NCBI RefSeq assembly: GCF_014695395.1
Contig: NZ_JACJOF010000034.1
Coordinates: forward strand, 1-57,247
Direction of reading: 5' to 3'
Length of the DNA stretch: 57,247 nt
Source of the DNA: Nodosilinea sp. FACHB-131
GTDB lineage: Bacteria; Cyanobacteriota; Cyanobacteriia; Phormidesmidales; Phormidesmidaceae
Part shown: one piece after another, positions 43,267 through 52,045 of the stretch
Layout: each line of letters begins with the position of its first letter
Numbering within the stretch: the first letter of the stretch is position 1
Program-made: the position numbers and the translations under genes
The notes under the pieces: model-generated
What the model saw: the letters and a program-made list of their open reading frames with translations, nothing else
What the model was told of the DNA's origin: nothing
The model's database searches: none

Positions 43267-45498
43267 ATGGCGAAGAAGCAAGATATCCGCACCATTCTTA
43301 AGAAAATGGTCAACTTTGAGGATGAAAACCACAACCCCTCAAACAACGACTCCTTCAACCAAGTTTTAGACCGCGCTCGTTTAGGTCGACGAGGATTCCT
43401 TAAGGGCAGTTCATCCCTGGCTGCAGCCGCCATGCTGGGGACGGGTTTGGCATTGGTAGCCGATTCCGCCAAGCAGACTGGAAAAGCCGCCAAAGCCGCT
43501 ACCAATTTGCGCTTCAGCTTTAGCCCCGTCGCTAAAAGCACGGTCGATACGTTGGTTGTGCCTGAAGGCTACACCGCTCGCGTGCTTCTGGCGACCGGCG
43601 ACCCGATCAAAAGCAACGTCACTCCCTACAAAAATGACGGCACCGACAACGACTTTGAGGTACGGGCAGGCGACCACCACGACGCCATGCAGTATTTTGG
43701 CATGAACCGGTCTGGCAATGGCTGGGACCCCAACGGCAGCGATCGCGCCCTGCTCTGTATCAACAATGAAGTCTGCGAAGACCTGGGCTTTGTGCACCCC
43801 AGCGGACCGACCAACTATGGCCCTGAGAGCACCGAGGCCCGCCCTGCCGTTGAGATCGACAAAGAAGTTGCTGCCCACGGGGTCACTATTGTCGAAATCG
43901 CCAAGCAGGGTTCCACCTACGACCTCAACCGCAACTCCCGTTTTAACCGCCGCATTACCGCTGCCACCACGTTTGAGATCGCTGGCCCCGCCCGCCGCAG
44001 CCCGATGATGGCTACGGCCTTTTCCCCCAACGGTCAGCAGACCCGCGGCACCCTCAACAACTGCGGCCACGGCTACACCCCCTGGGGCACCTTCCTCAGC
44101 GGCGAAGAAAACTGGGCTGGGTATTTCAACCGGCGCGAAGACGATGCCGTTCGCACCGCAAAAGAAGTGGCATCCTTTAAGCGCTACGGCATTGGTGGGG
44201 CCACCTCGGGTCGCTACAACTGGTCGCGGGCCGAGGCCGCCGGCAACACCAACCTCTATCGCCGCTGGGATATCAGCAAAACCGGCAGCCGGGCCGAGCA
44301 AGATTTCCGCAACGCTGCCAACACCTTTGGCTGGGTAGTCGAAATTGACCCCTTTAACCCCAACGCCATCACCAAAAAGCGCACCGCCCTGGGGCGGTTT
44401 GCCCATGAGGGCTGCTGGTCAGCCACGCCCGTTGCTGGCCAACCCCTGGTGTTTTACATGGGCGACGATGCCCGCAACGAGTACATCTACAAGTTCGTCA
44501 CCGCCGCCGCCTGGGACCCGCGGGATGCCAACCGGGGTGCCTCTGCGGGTGACAAATATCTTGACGAGGGCACGCTGTACGTGGCGAAGTTTAACGACGA
44601 CGGCACCGGCGCATGGCTGCCCCTCACCTTGGATAACCCCAATATTGCCAACTACGCAAGCTACGACTTTGCCGACCAGGCCGATGTGATGATCAACGCC
44701 CGCATCGCTGCCGATGCCGCCGGAGCAACCAAGATGGATCGACCCGAGTGGGGCGGTGTCAACCCGGCCACTGGCGAGGTGTATATTACCCTTACCAACA
44801 ATGTGTCGAGCAGCAATGGTCGGGGTGTAAAGACTCCGCTCGATGCCGCCAACCCTCGGTATTATGCTGAGGAAAAAGAGGCTACCGTTAGCCAGGGCAA
44901 TGTCAACGGACACATCATCCGCTGGCGTGAGTCAGACAATAACCCTGCTGCCATGGTCTTCAACTGGGATGTCTACCTCTTTGGGGCGCAGGCCGATGCG
45001 GCGGCGGATATCAACCTGTCGGGACTCACTACCGAGAACGATTTTTCTAGCCCCGATGGCATTTGGTTTAGCCAGGCAATACCCGGCCTGCTGTGGGTGC
45101 AAACCGATGACGGCTATTACACCGATGCCACCAACTGCATGATGCTGGCCGCACTGCCAGGTACTGTGGGCGACGGCGAATCCAAGATGGTGACGAACAA
45201 AGCGGTGCCCAGCAACGGCAACACCGACCAGCAGGTCAAAACCTACGTGGGCCAAACGGCTAGCCCCACGGTGCTGAGTCGTTTTTTGGTGGGGCCGCGC
45301 GATTGTGAAGTCACCGGCATCACCGAATCGCCCGATGGCAAGGTGATTTTCGTCAACATCCAGCATCCGGGTGAAAGCAGCGAGTCGGTCACTGATCCGG
45401 CGCAGTTTACGAGTCACTGGCCCGATGGCGGCACCGCTCGCCCTCGTTCAGCGACGGTGGTGATTACCCGCAATGACGGCGGCAAAATCGCTGTCTAG
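43267..45498 (+). CDS. phoX: PhoX-family (DUF839) phosphatase with Tat signal
   Basis: A 743-residue protein with the twin-arginine signal RRGFLKGSSSLAAAAMLGTG (Arg41-Arg42), so it is exported folded. The DUF839/PhoX domain covers about 75-740, with GTLNNCGHGYTPWGTFLSGEENWAGYF, GWVVEIDPF, CWSATPVAGQPLVFYMGDDA and RPEWGGVNPATGEVYITLTN. PhoX enzymes use Ca/Fe, and hydrolyse phosphoesters outside the cell. The ATG at 43267 is chosen over an upstream TTG; GGGAG precedes it. A Pho box upstream supports phosphate control, and a terminator follows the stop. Confidence 0.93.
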   Translation: MAKKQDIRTILKKMVNFEDENHNPSNNDSFNQVLDRARLGRRGFLKGSSSLAAAAMLGTGLALVADSAKQTGKAAKAATNLRFSFSPVAKSTVDTLVVPEGYTARVLLATGDPIKSNVTPYKNDGTDNDFEVRAGDHHDAMQYFGMNRSGNGWDPNGSDRALLCINNEVCEDLGFVHPSGPTNYGPESTEARPAVEIDKEVAAHGVTIVEIAKQGSTYDLNRNSRFNRRITAATTFEIAGPARRSPMMATAFSPNGQQTRGTLNNCGHGYTPWGTFLSGEENWAGYFNRREDDAVRTAKEVASFKRYGIGGATSGRYNWSRAEAAGNTNLYRRWDISKTGSRAEQDFRNAANTFGWVVEIDPFNPNAITKKRTALGRFAHEGCWSATPVAGQPLVFYMGDDARNEYIYKFVTAAAWDPRDANRGASAGDKYLDEGTLYVAKFNDDGTGAWLPLTLDNPNIANYASYDFADQADVMINARIAADAAGATKMDRPEWGGVNPATGEVYITLTNNVSSSNGRGVKTPLDAANPRYYAEEKEATVSQGNVNGHIIRWRESDNNPAAMVFNWDVYLFGAQADAAADINLSGLTTENDFSSPDGIWFSQAIPGLLWVQTDDGYYTDATNCMMLAALPGTVGDGESKMVTNKAVPSNGNTDQQVKTYVGQTASPTVLSRFLVGPRDCEVTGITESPDGKVIFVNIQHPGESSESVTDPAQFTSHWPDGGTARPRSATVVITRNDGGKIAV

Positions 45499-45554
45499 AC
45501 AGTGCTAGCTGACTCCTAATGCTGTCAGCAGCATCAAGCAAGTAGTGTCGGAGA

Positions 45555-45588
45555 GGGGAACGTGGCTAACGCCACGTTCCCCTTTTTT
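45555..45588 (+). terminator. Rho-independent terminator after phoX
   Basis: Perfect 12-bp arms GGGGAACGTGGC and GCCACGTTCCCC with a TAAC tetraloop, followed by six T. Located 57 bp after the phoX stop. Confidence 0.95.
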
Positions 45589-45639
45589 ACGCAGCAGATT
45601 GTCCTGCCAAATCCTGTTTGCTTGCGCTCAACTCCATTT

Positions 45640-45658
45640 GGGCAAACGCCGTTTGCCC
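45640..45658. repeat. Short perfect palindrome between phoX and crr7
   Basis: GGGCAAAC and GTTTGCCC with a 3-nt loop, followed by CTACC. This pattern resembles dispersed GGCAAAC/GTTTGCC palindromes in cyanobacterial intergenic DNA. It probably helps end the minus-strand crr7 transcript. Confidence 0.55.
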
Positions 45659-45695
45659 CTACCACCATTTAGCTGGGTCTCTTGGTCAACGACCT

Positions 45696-45953
45696 CTATT
45701 TTTCTAGGCGCACTACGTACCACTGCATGGCTTCACCAGGGCTGAGTTCTAGCTCGCAGGCGGTATCGCGCAGGTACAGGGCCTGTTCGGCAACGGTGGT
45801 GAAGCGTTGCAGGTCGCGGGGTAGGTCGTGCTGGCGATCGCCCAGCAACTCCGTCAACCGCTCTAGCAGCTCCTCGGGGGAAAGAAATTCTTCGGCGGCA
45901 CCGGGCATGAGCACGACGAACATCTCTTCCTGGTACATAATGACATCGGGCAT
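45696..45953 (-). CDS. Chlororespiratory reduction 7 (CRR7) protein, NDH-1 assembly
   Basis: An 85-residue small acidic protein matching the CRR7 family (PF12095) as I remember it: MPDVIMYQEEMFVVLMPG, then LSPEELLERLTELL, DLPRDLQRFTTV, TACELELSPGEAMQWYVVRL. In plants and cyanobacteria CRR7 is linked to biogenesis of the hydrophilic arm of the NDH-1 complex that drives cyclic electron flow. Complete, no membrane segment. It is a single gene convergent with phoX; the assignment rests on sequence memory rather than a search. Confidence 0.78.
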   Translation of the reverse strand: MPDVIMYQEEMFVVLMPGAAEEFLSPEELLERLTELLGDRQHDLPRDLQRFTTVAEQALYLRDTACELELSPGEAMQWYVVRLEK

Positions 45954-46155
45954 GGTGTTGCTCCTGAGGGGTTCAGTTTGATCCTAAACGGATTGGCTCT
46001 CTTAGATGGCGGTGGCGATCGCATTTGTCCACTCCTCCCCAAACCCTTCAGCCTCAAACGCTTCAGAAGCAGGCAGGAGTTTGATAGGAAACTGTGAACT
46101 TCCGTGGGTAAATCGCCCGAATCTTTGGATCCGATGGTAGGATAATGAAGCATTC

Positions 46156-46192
46156 ACCGAAATCCCGACCGGATTACCGGTGAATTTTCGGT
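46156..46192. promoter_or_regulatory. Operator-like dyad upstream of sir
   Basis: ACCGAAATCCCGACCGG (46156-46172), ATTA, then CCGGTGAATTTTCGGT (46177-46192) form a near-symmetric inverted repeat with ends ACCGAAA/TTTCGGT. A TAGGATAAT -10-like element lies just upstream at 46138-46146. The dyad thus covers the probable transcription start and suits a repressor. The regulator is unknown; a sulfur-responsive one is inferred from the target gene. Confidence 0.6.
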
Positions 46193-46280
46193 TTTGTCAC
46201 TGTCCGAGCTTTCCGGGAATAGGCCGCTACGCGGTGCCATTGCCTGGATTTTTCTGTTTTAACGGTTATCGCCTGCCGCT

Positions 46281-48221
46281 ATGGTTCAGACTCCTATCAA
46301 ACCCAACTCTGCCGCCCCTGGGCCTACCCCTTCCAAAATGGAGGGCATTAAAGAAAACAGCCGTTTTTTGCGCGAGCCCGTGGCCAGCGAGCTGCTGCAA
46401 GATACCACGCACTTCTCTGAACAAGCCACTCAAATTCTCAAGTTTCACGGCTCGTATCAGCAAGACAACCGCGACAATCGCGCCAAGGGCCAAGAGAAGG
46501 ACTACCAGATGATGCTGCGCACCCGCAACCCTGGCGGGTACCTTTCTCCTGAGCTCTATCTCACCCTCGATCGCCTGTCGGATGAGTATGGCAACGGCAC
46601 CCTGCGTGCCACCACCCGCCAGGGCATCCAGCTCCACGGCGTACTGAAGCAAAACCTCAAGGCCACTATTGGGGCGATCGTGCGCAACATGGGCTCTACC
46701 CTAGGGGCCTGCGGCGACCTCAACCGCAACATCATGGCTCCCCCAGCTCCCTACAAAAACCGGCCCGAGTACCGGCTGGCCCAGGAGTATGCCAACAACA
46801 TCGCCGACCTGCTGCGGCCGCAGACCGGGGCTTACTACGAAATTTGGCTAGATGGTGAGAAGGCGGTCTCCGTCGAAGAGCATCCCGACGTAGTAGCGGC
46901 CCGCCAGCGCAACGGCAATGGTACCGTCGTGCACAACAGCGAAGAGCCGATTTACGGCACCCACTACATGCCCCGCAAGTTCAAGTGCGCGGTCACGGTG
47001 CCTGGCGACAACTCCATTGATGCCTACACCCACGACGTCACTCTGGTCGTAATCACCGATCGCTCTGGGCAGCTGAAGGGCTTTAACGTGCTAGCTGGCG
47101 GCGGTCTAGGCCGCACCCACGGCAAAGAAGAAACCTTTGCTCGCGTGGCCGACGAAATTGGCTACGTTGACAAAGCCGATGTCTATGACTTGATGAAGGC
47201 GATCGTAGCGACTCAGCGGGACTATGGCGATCGCCACGATCGCCGCCACGCCCGCATGAAGTACCTGATCAACGACTGGGGCGTCGAGCGCTTTCGTCAG
47301 CAGGTCGAAACCTACCTGGGCAAACCCCTCAAGCCCTTCAAAAAGCTGCCCAAGTGGACCTTCTACGACTATCTGGGCTGGCATGAGCAGGGCGATGGCA
47401 ACTGGTTTGTGGGCGTGCCCGTAGAAAATGGCCGTATCATCGATCGCCGTGAAGGTATTCAACTCAAAACGGCGCTAAGGGAGATCGTGCAGCGGTTCAA
47501 CCTGCCGATGCTGATTACCCCCAACCAGAGCGTGCTGTTCTACGAGGTCAAGCCTGAAGATAGAGCTGAAATTCAAGCCATTCTCACCCGCTGCGGCATC
47601 GCAACCGAAACCGAGATTGACCCCCTGGTGCGCTACGCCATGGCCTGCCCCGCCCTGCCCCTTTGTGGTCTGGCGGTGACTGAGTCAGAGCGCATTATGC
47701 CCACGGTGCTGGGTCGCCTGCGTGCCCTGCTTACCAAGCTGGGTCTTGAGGAGGAGCACTTTGTCGTGCGCATGACCGGCTGCCCCAACGGCTGCGCTCG
47801 CCCCTACATGGCAGAGCTGGGTCTGGTAGGCAGTGCCCCCGAGTCATACCAAGTCTGGCTAGGGGGTTCGCCCAACCAGACTCGACTGGCTCGCCCCTAC
47901 CTAGAGCGTCTCCACGACAACGACATCGACACCACTCTGGAGCCGCTGTTTGTGTTCTTCCGCGACGGGCGCAAAAAGGGCGAAAGCTTTGGGGATTTCT
48001 GCGATCGCGTCGGCTTTGAAGCTCTGCGGCAGTTTTCTGCCACCTACAACGCCGATCAATACACCCCACGCCACACTAAAGAGGGGCGGCACCGGCTGAG
48101 CATTTCCCACGATTTGTTCATGACCCTGCAATCCACTGCCGACAAAGAGGGGCGCCCCATGGCCCAAGTGATGGCTGATGCCCTGGCGGTATATCTGCAA
48201 AAGCCGGTACCTAGGGACTAG
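46281..48221 (+). CDS. sir: Ferredoxin-dependent sulfite reductase
   Basis: A 646-residue siroheme/[4Fe-4S] enzyme that reduces sulfite to sulfide with six electrons from ferredoxin (petF at 19281 is a candidate donor). N-terminal half: [21 protein letters not shown] and [17 protein letters not shown]-terminal half ligands: Cys456 and Cys462 (ACPALPLCG), and Cys501 and Cys505 (GCPNGCARP), the CX5C..CX3C pattern that bridges siroheme and cluster. The length and LR[AT]TTRQG region support sulfite over nitrite reductase. A putative operator precedes it and a terminator follows. Confidence 0.94.
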   Translation: MVQTPIKPNSAAPGPTPSKMEGIKENSRFLREPVASELLQDTTHFSEQATQILKFHGSYQQDNRDNRAKGQEKDYQMMLRTRNPGGYLSPELYLTLDRLSDEYGNGTLRATTRQGIQLHGVLKQNLKATIGAIVRNMGSTLGACGDLNRNIMAPPAPYKNRPEYRLAQEYANNIADLLRPQTGAYYEIWLDGEKAVSVEEHPDVVAARQRNGNGTVVHNSEEPIYGTHYMPRKFKCAVTVPGDNSIDAYTHDVTLVVITDRSGQLKGFNVLAGGGLGRTHGKEETFARVADEIGYVDKADVYDLMKAIVATQRDYGDRHDRRHARMKYLINDWGVERFRQQVETYLGKPLKPFKKLPKWTFYDYLGWHEQGDGNWFVGVPVENGRIIDRREGIQLKTALREIVQRFNLPMLITPNQSVLFYEVKPEDRAEIQAILTRCGIATETEIDPLVRYAMACPALPLCGLAVTESERIMPTVLGRLRALLTKLGLEEEHFVVRMTGCPNGCARPYMAELGLVGSAPESYQVWLGGSPNQTRLARPYLERLHDNDIDTTLEPLFVFFRDGRKKGESFGDFCDRVGFEALRQFSATYNADQYTPRHTKEGRHRLSISHDLFMTLQSTADKEGRPMAQVMADALAVYLQKPVPRD

Positions 48222-48224
48222 TGC

Positions 48225-48261
48225 AAAAAAGGGGATGGATCGTAGATTCATCCCCCTTTTT
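48225..48261 (+). terminator. Rho-independent terminator after sir
   Basis: AAAAAAGGGGATG (48225-48237) pairs with CATCCCCCTTTTT (48249-48261) around an 11-nt loop, ending in a T run a few bases after the sir stop. Confidence 0.9.
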
Positions 48262-48357
48262 AGTAGAGTTGAGCACCAAGGGGTTAGGTATCTAGGGCAG
48301 CTAGCAAATTTTGCTGGCATAACCCAATAGGTACCTGACCCCTAAATTTGTGAGCCT

Positions 48358-48492
48358 ATGGGTTGGCTGCGATCGCGCAGTACCTACACCACCATCGGGC
48401 AGGCTACCACGAGCATCAGGGTTGCAGCGGCAATGATTTTGAACCAAGCAACACGAGCAGTGTTCACAACTGGTTCGCCTGACCAGATATGA
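48358..48492 (+). CDS. Possible 44-residue micro-protein before a terminator
   Basis: ATG at 48358, TGA at 48490-48492, ending 9 nt before a strong terminator. The product begins MGWLRSRSTYTTIGQATTSI and has a C-terminal helix-like RVAAAMILNQATRAVF. There is no Shine-Dalgarno and no known family, so the main support is position and the uninterrupted frame. The region may equally be non-coding RNA. Confidence 0.3.
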   Translation: MGWLRSRSTYTTIGQATTSIRVAAAMILNQATRAVFTTGSPDQI

Positions 48493-48501
48493 CATCGCTT
48501 C

Positions 48502-48529
48502 TGCCTGCTTAACAGCAGGCAATTTTTTT
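48502..48529 (+). terminator. Rho-independent terminator of an unassigned transcript
   Basis: TGCCTGCT (48502-48509), loop TAAC, AGCAGGCA (48514-48521), A, then seven T. It is about 240 bp past the sir terminator with no obvious gene between them, which implies a short separate transcript. Confidence 0.88.
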
Positions 48530-48676
48530 GCTCAGATTCGCGACTTGGCAAACCACCAATTTGCAGCCTCGAAGATTACGCCTATTCAGCACCGATAAAT
48601 GGACTCAAACTGAATACTTTTCAGCGGCGCAGGTAGAAATTTGAGCATTGCAGAGGTTGTCGCTGGGCGATCGCCC

Positions 48677-48895
48677 CTAGCCAAACTGCTTCTTGGCCGC
48701 TTCGTAGACCTCGACGGTAATCTGACTCATGCTCTGCTCTTGAGCAAACTTCTCAATTTTTTTGCGGGCAGCAGGGCGCACAAAGAAGGGAATCTCTTTG
48801 AGGCGGGCTTCAGCGTCGGCAGTCCATTCCATAGGTAGAGGCGCAATTTTGCGTAGAGCTTCAAACTTCTTTACGATATCAGGGGTTAGAGACAT
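48677..48895 (-). CDS. PCP-reductase-domain protein (ChlB C-terminal-like)
   Basis: A 72-residue protein that is essentially one PCP_red domain (PF08369), the short C-terminal domain of the light-independent protochlorophyllide reductase subunit ChlB. Motifs are MEWTADAEARLKEIPFFVRPAARKKIEKFAQEQ and ITVEVYEAAKKQF (family read from memory). Stand-alone copies occur in cyanobacteria; whether they act in chlorophyll synthesis is unknown. No chlL/N/B genes are in the window. It diverges from the dienelactone hydrolase gene. Confidence 0.82.
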   Translation of the reverse strand: MSLTPDIVKKFEALRKIAPLPMEWTADAEARLKEIPFFVRPAARKKIEKFAQEQSMSQITVEVYEAAKKQFG

Positions 48896-49055
48896 CTTTG
48901 GCCCAAGGTTTAATTTCGCAACGATAGGGCTGTAAGCCTTGCCTCACCCCGCGCAGATTCTTCCTGGGTAGAAGGAAAGCTAGACTCTAAAATCCTCTCG
49001 CCAGAGAGTTTTGGCCTCAGGTATCCAATCGTGTTTGTTAAATAAGGAGATCGCA

Positions 49056-49841
49056 GTGATCAGGAAACTCTTACTCGTCATGCTAGCCGCCGTGATGACC
49101 ACGCTGGTGGCAGTGGGCCTATCCTCCGAGGCCAAGGCCAATATCGTGGCTGAGCCAGTAGTCTATAGCCTGGATGGGCAAACCTTTGAGGGCTATTTGG
49201 CCTTCAACCAAAACTTTGGCGAAACCCAGCCCCTGGTGCTGCTCGTTCACGATCGCGATGGTCTAGGTGACTATGAAAAACGCCGCACCCAAATGCTGGC
49301 TGAACAGGGCTATGCGGCCTTTGCGGTAGACCTCTTTGGCCAAGGTGTGCGGCCTACCAACCCCGACGAGGCGCGGGCCCAAACCAGCACACTTTATGGC
49401 GATCGCGCTACCCTGCGTGCCCGTCTGATGGCCGGCCTAGCTCAAGCCCAGGCCCAAACCGGAATCGATAGTAGCCAGGTCGTGGCGATCGGCTACTGCT
49501 TTGGCGGAGCCGCCGTGCTTGAAATGGCCCGCGCCGGTATGGATGTGGATGGTTTCGTGTCGTTCCACGGCAGCTTTGAAACCCCTGAAGGGCAAGATTA
49601 CAGCCAAACCCAGGGCCGCATTCTAATTCTGCACGGCTCGGTCGACAGCGCCGCCCCCATGGCCGACGTGGCCCAGCTAGCGACCGAACTCGACGCCGCC
49701 GAAGTTGATTTTGATATGGAAATCTATGGTGGGGTTGACCATGCCTTTACGATCTGGAGCGATGCCAATCGCTACGACGGCCCCGCCGATCGCCGCTCGT
49801 GGCAAACCCTAATGACTTTTCTAGGTGATGTTTTGGGCTGA
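49056..49841 (+). CDS. Exported dienelactone hydrolase-family protein
   Basis: A 261-residue alpha/beta hydrolase. A signal peptide (MIRKLLLVMLAAVMTTLVAV, then a cleavage-like AKA) suggests export. The catalytic nucleophile is the Cys in AIGYCFGGAAVLEMA, the usual dienelactone hydrolase elbow, with a later Asp (LHGSVDSAAP) and His (GGVDHAFTIW). The GTG at 49056 is preceded by AAGGAG 6 nt upstream, much better than an upstream ATG/GTG at 49011. The natural substrate is unknown. A strong terminator follows. Confidence 0.88.
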   Translation: MIRKLLLVMLAAVMTTLVAVGLSSEAKANIVAEPVVYSLDGQTFEGYLAFNQNFGETQPLVLLVHDRDGLGDYEKRRTQMLAEQGYAAFAVDLFGQGVRPTNPDEARAQTSTLYGDRATLRARLMAGLAQAQAQTGIDSSQVVAIGYCFGGAAVLEMARAGMDVDGFVSFHGSFETPEGQDYSQTQGRILILHGSVDSAAPMADVAQLATELDAAEVDFDMEIYGGVDHAFTIWSDANRYDGPADRRSWQTLMTFLGDVLG

Positions 49842-49888
49842 CGCTGTAGCGCGGCGACCATCATCTCTCAACGCAGAGTATTTTTATC

Positions 49889-49921
49889 AAACCCCCGTAG
49901 GCTGAGCCTACGGGGGTTTTT
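49889..49921 (+). terminator. Rho-independent terminator after the dienelactone hydrolase gene
   Basis: AAACCCCCGTAGGC (49889-49902) and GCCTACGGGGGTTT (49906-49919) pair perfectly around TGA and run into further T residues. Confidence 0.94.
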
Positions 49922-50085
49922 GACGTGTTGAAGATGTCTCTAGTCAAAACGAGGACTTTAGGCGCAAAGGCTAGCGAGAGCTGCACGTTTACCCACTCTT
50001 AGGACTTGGTAGCGGTCGACTGAGTTTGGGAAAACTGGGCTGGAACAACCACTTTTTTCAGCATTTTGGATTGCAAGGAGCCCCT

Positions 50086-51024
50086 ATGATAGCTACCAAA
50101 ACTCAGCACCGGTTGGTCACGCGCAGCGATTTTGATGGTCTCGTATGCGCCGTCCTAATGAAGGATATGGATCTGATTGACGACATTATGTTTGTGCATC
50201 CCAAAGACATGCAGGATGGCAAAGTTGACGTCAATTCTAACGATATCACTACTAATTTGCCCTACGTTGAAGGGGTACATTTAGCGTTCGACCACCACTC
50301 CAGCGAAATGCTCCGCAATCAGGGACAGCGGGACAATCACATCATCGATCCCCAAGCCCCTTCGGCGGCGCGAGTGGTTTACAACTACTATGGTGGGGCT
50401 ACCCGCTTTCCCGCTATTTCAGACGAAATGATGGTGGCAGTAGACCAGGCTGATTCAGCACAGTATGCCAAAGAAGACGTGCTGCATCCCAATGATTGGA
50501 CCCTGCTGAATTTTTTGATGGATGCGAGAACTGGACTAGGGCGATTTAAGGATTTTCGAATTTCGAATTACACCCTGATGATGCAGTTAATTGACTACTG
50601 CAAAAATCACACGATCGCCGAAATCTTGGCTCTGCCCGACGTGAAAGAGCGGGTAGAACTCTATTTTGCCCAAGAGCCTGAATTCAAAGCCCAAATTTTG
50701 CGCTGCGCTACGGTACACAACAACTTAGTTGTGCTTGATTTACGGCGAGAGGCCGTGATTCATGCGGGCAATCGCTTTATGGTTTATGCCCTGTTCCCCC
50801 AGTGCAATATCTCGATTCATATGATGTGGGGACTAAAGCAGCAAAACACCGTGCTGGCGACGGGTAAATCCATCTTTAAACGCACCTCTAAAACTAATAT
50901 TGGCGAACTGATGCTGAAGTATGGGGGAGGCGGGCACGATGCCGCTGGTACCTGTCAAGTCGAGAACGAGCGGGCCGAGCAGGTGTTGACAGACCTGATT
51001 GCCCAAATTAACGCAGACGGTTAG
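50086..51024 (+). CDS. DHH-family phosphoesterase (exopolyphosphatase-like)
   Basis: A 312-residue protein with DHH-superfamily motifs: RSDFDGLVCAVLMKDMD (N-terminal metal Asp), VHLAFDHHSSEML (the DHH block) and a DHHA1-like C-terminal glycine-rich GGGGHDAAGTCQ. Family members hydrolyse polyphosphate, pAp or short oligonucleotides; the substrate is uncertain. The ATG at 50086 follows GGAG (about 8 nt); an upstream start at 50026 would add 20 unusual residues. The downstream 235 bp contain strong stem-loops. Confidence 0.87.
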   Translation: MIATKTQHRLVTRSDFDGLVCAVLMKDMDLIDDIMFVHPKDMQDGKVDVNSNDITTNLPYVEGVHLAFDHHSSEMLRNQGQRDNHIIDPQAPSAARVVYNYYGGATRFPAISDEMMVAVDQADSAQYAKEDVLHPNDWTLLNFLMDARTGLGRFKDFRISNYTLMMQLIDYCKNHTIAEILALPDVKERVELYFAQEPEFKAQILRCATVHNNLVVLDLRREAVIHAGNRFMVYALFPQCNISIHMMWGLKQQNTVLATGKSIFKRTSKTNIGELMLKYGGGGHDAAGTCQVENERAEQVLTDLIAQINADG

Positions 51025-51054
51025 AAAGCACCTCAAGCATAGATTGACCTTGGT

Positions 51055-51178
51055 AAGCACACCGGCTAATTGCTGATTTAGCCTATGGATCACAACAATC
51101 AGCGGCAGGTGTGCTTCGGCATCATTAAGCCCATACTTCGTTGTATTTTTCAGTCGTTTTCTTCATCAAAAACGACTG
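51055..51178 (+). promoter_or_regulatory. Two stem-loops in the intergenic leader before the Yip1-like gene
   Basis: Stem 1: AAGCACACC (51055-51063) with GGTGTGCTT (51108-51116), plus inner GCTGATT with AATCAGC. Stem 2: CAGTCGTTTT (51151-51160) with AAAACGACTG (51169-51178). Stem 2 is followed by CCGACTTTTT. They could terminate the DHH transcript or attenuate the downstream gene. No known riboswitch class is recognised. Confidence 0.55.
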
Positions 51179-51259
51179 CCGACTTTTTCCGACCTATTCC
51201 ACCGCCGGAGATGGCTACGCTCCAGATAGGCCTTTATCGCTGTCGCTTCAGGTAAGACT

Positions 51260-51940
51260 ATGGATCACTTTTCAACCCTGATATTGCTGCTGCGCGATCG
51301 CACCACCTTCCTAGAAGAAGTTCGCCAGGGCAAGAAGATTGAGTCTAAAATTTTGTCGCTGCTGGTAGTCAGCTCGCTATTTTTTGCTATCTATGGAGCC
51401 ATCATTGGTTCATCGAGTGGCTGGCAACAGCTGCTGGTGTCGATGGTCAAACTACCAGCTCTCTACCTGCTAACCCTGCTCATTTGCTTACCGACGCTGT
51501 ACTTTTTCGACATCTTATTTGGCTCTAAAGCCGACTTTAAACAGTATGCGGTGCTCAGTCTCACTACCGTTTCGGTAATTAGTGTACTGCTGTTTAGCTT
51601 TGCGCCAGTGACGCTGTTCTTTTTAGTCTCCATTCGCAGCTATCACTTCTTTTTGCTGCTAAATGTCGCCATTTTTGGCCTCACAGGCTTCATTGGGGTG
51701 AGGCTGTTTTATGCAGGCATTCGCTCTGTGATGGATTTCACTGAGGATACTCCCCAGATTCGCAACCGGCTGCTGCTGTTTTGGCTGACGCTCTATGGCT
51801 TAGTGGGCAGCCAGCTAGGGTGGACGCTGAGACCTTTTTTTGGCTCCCCTGATCAACCGTTTCAACTCTTCCGTGAGGTAGAAGGTAACTTTTACTCTCA
51901 AGTGATCCGCAGCATTGTTGCACTGTTGTTTGGCACCTAA
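51260..51940 (+). CDS. Yip1-like five/six-TM membrane protein
   Basis: A 226-residue protein with a polar N-terminus (MDHFSTLILLLRDRTTFLEEV) and hydrophobic segments around 32-50, 63-85, 95-120, 127-150 and 170-190. The arrangement resembles Yip1-type membrane proteins; cyanobacterial homologues are often given an unrelated 'actin-binding WH2' label, which the sequence does not support. Function unknown. The gene follows a structured leader and precedes a second membrane-protein gene on the same strand by 105 bp, so the two may form a pair. Confidence 0.7.
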   Translation: MDHFSTLILLLRDRTTFLEEVRQGKKIESKILSLLVVSSLFFAIYGAIIGSSSGWQQLLVSMVKLPALYLLTLLICLPTLYFFDILFGSKADFKQYAVLSLTTVSVISVLLFSFAPVTLFFLVSIRSYHFFLLLNVAIFGLTGFIGVRLFYAGIRSVMDFTEDTPQIRNRLLLFWLTLYGLVGSQLGWTLRPFFGSPDQPFQLFREVEGNFYSQVIRSIVALLFGT

Positions 51941-52045
51941 TCGATCGCTGCTACATAGGCAGGGGCAAATAGCCGCTTTTCCCAAAAGAGCCTTTGTATT
52001 TCTGATTCATAGTTTTAATTGGCAATCCTTGATTTTGCAAAGACG

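Larger units (their letters stand above)
48263..48529 (+). ncRNA. Candidate structured transcript between sir and the PCP-reductase gene
   Basis: A unit of about 265 nt bounded on the left by the sir terminator and on the right by a second terminator (48502). Its 5' part folds into stacked stems: GGGGTTAGGTATC (48280-48292) with GGTACCTGACCCC (48330-48342, allowing two G-U pairs), inner CTAGGG with CCC-AA-TAG, and AGCAAA with TTTGCT. It encloses one 44-codon frame (48358). Either a small RNA or a leader plus micro-gene; transcription is inferred, not shown. Confidence 0.45.

Noticed and set aside
43411..44406. Long minus-strand open frame (331 codons) inside phoX
   Set aside because: It is the antisense of a convincing Tat-exported PhoX gene; its Gly/Val/Ala-rich composition is that expected from a mirror frame in GC-rich DNA, and it has no ribosome binding site.
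48301..48522. Minus-strand Cys-rich 73-codon frame
   Set aside because: The CEHCSCC cluster looked like a metal-binding peptide, but it runs antisense through a plus-strand terminator and has no start signal.
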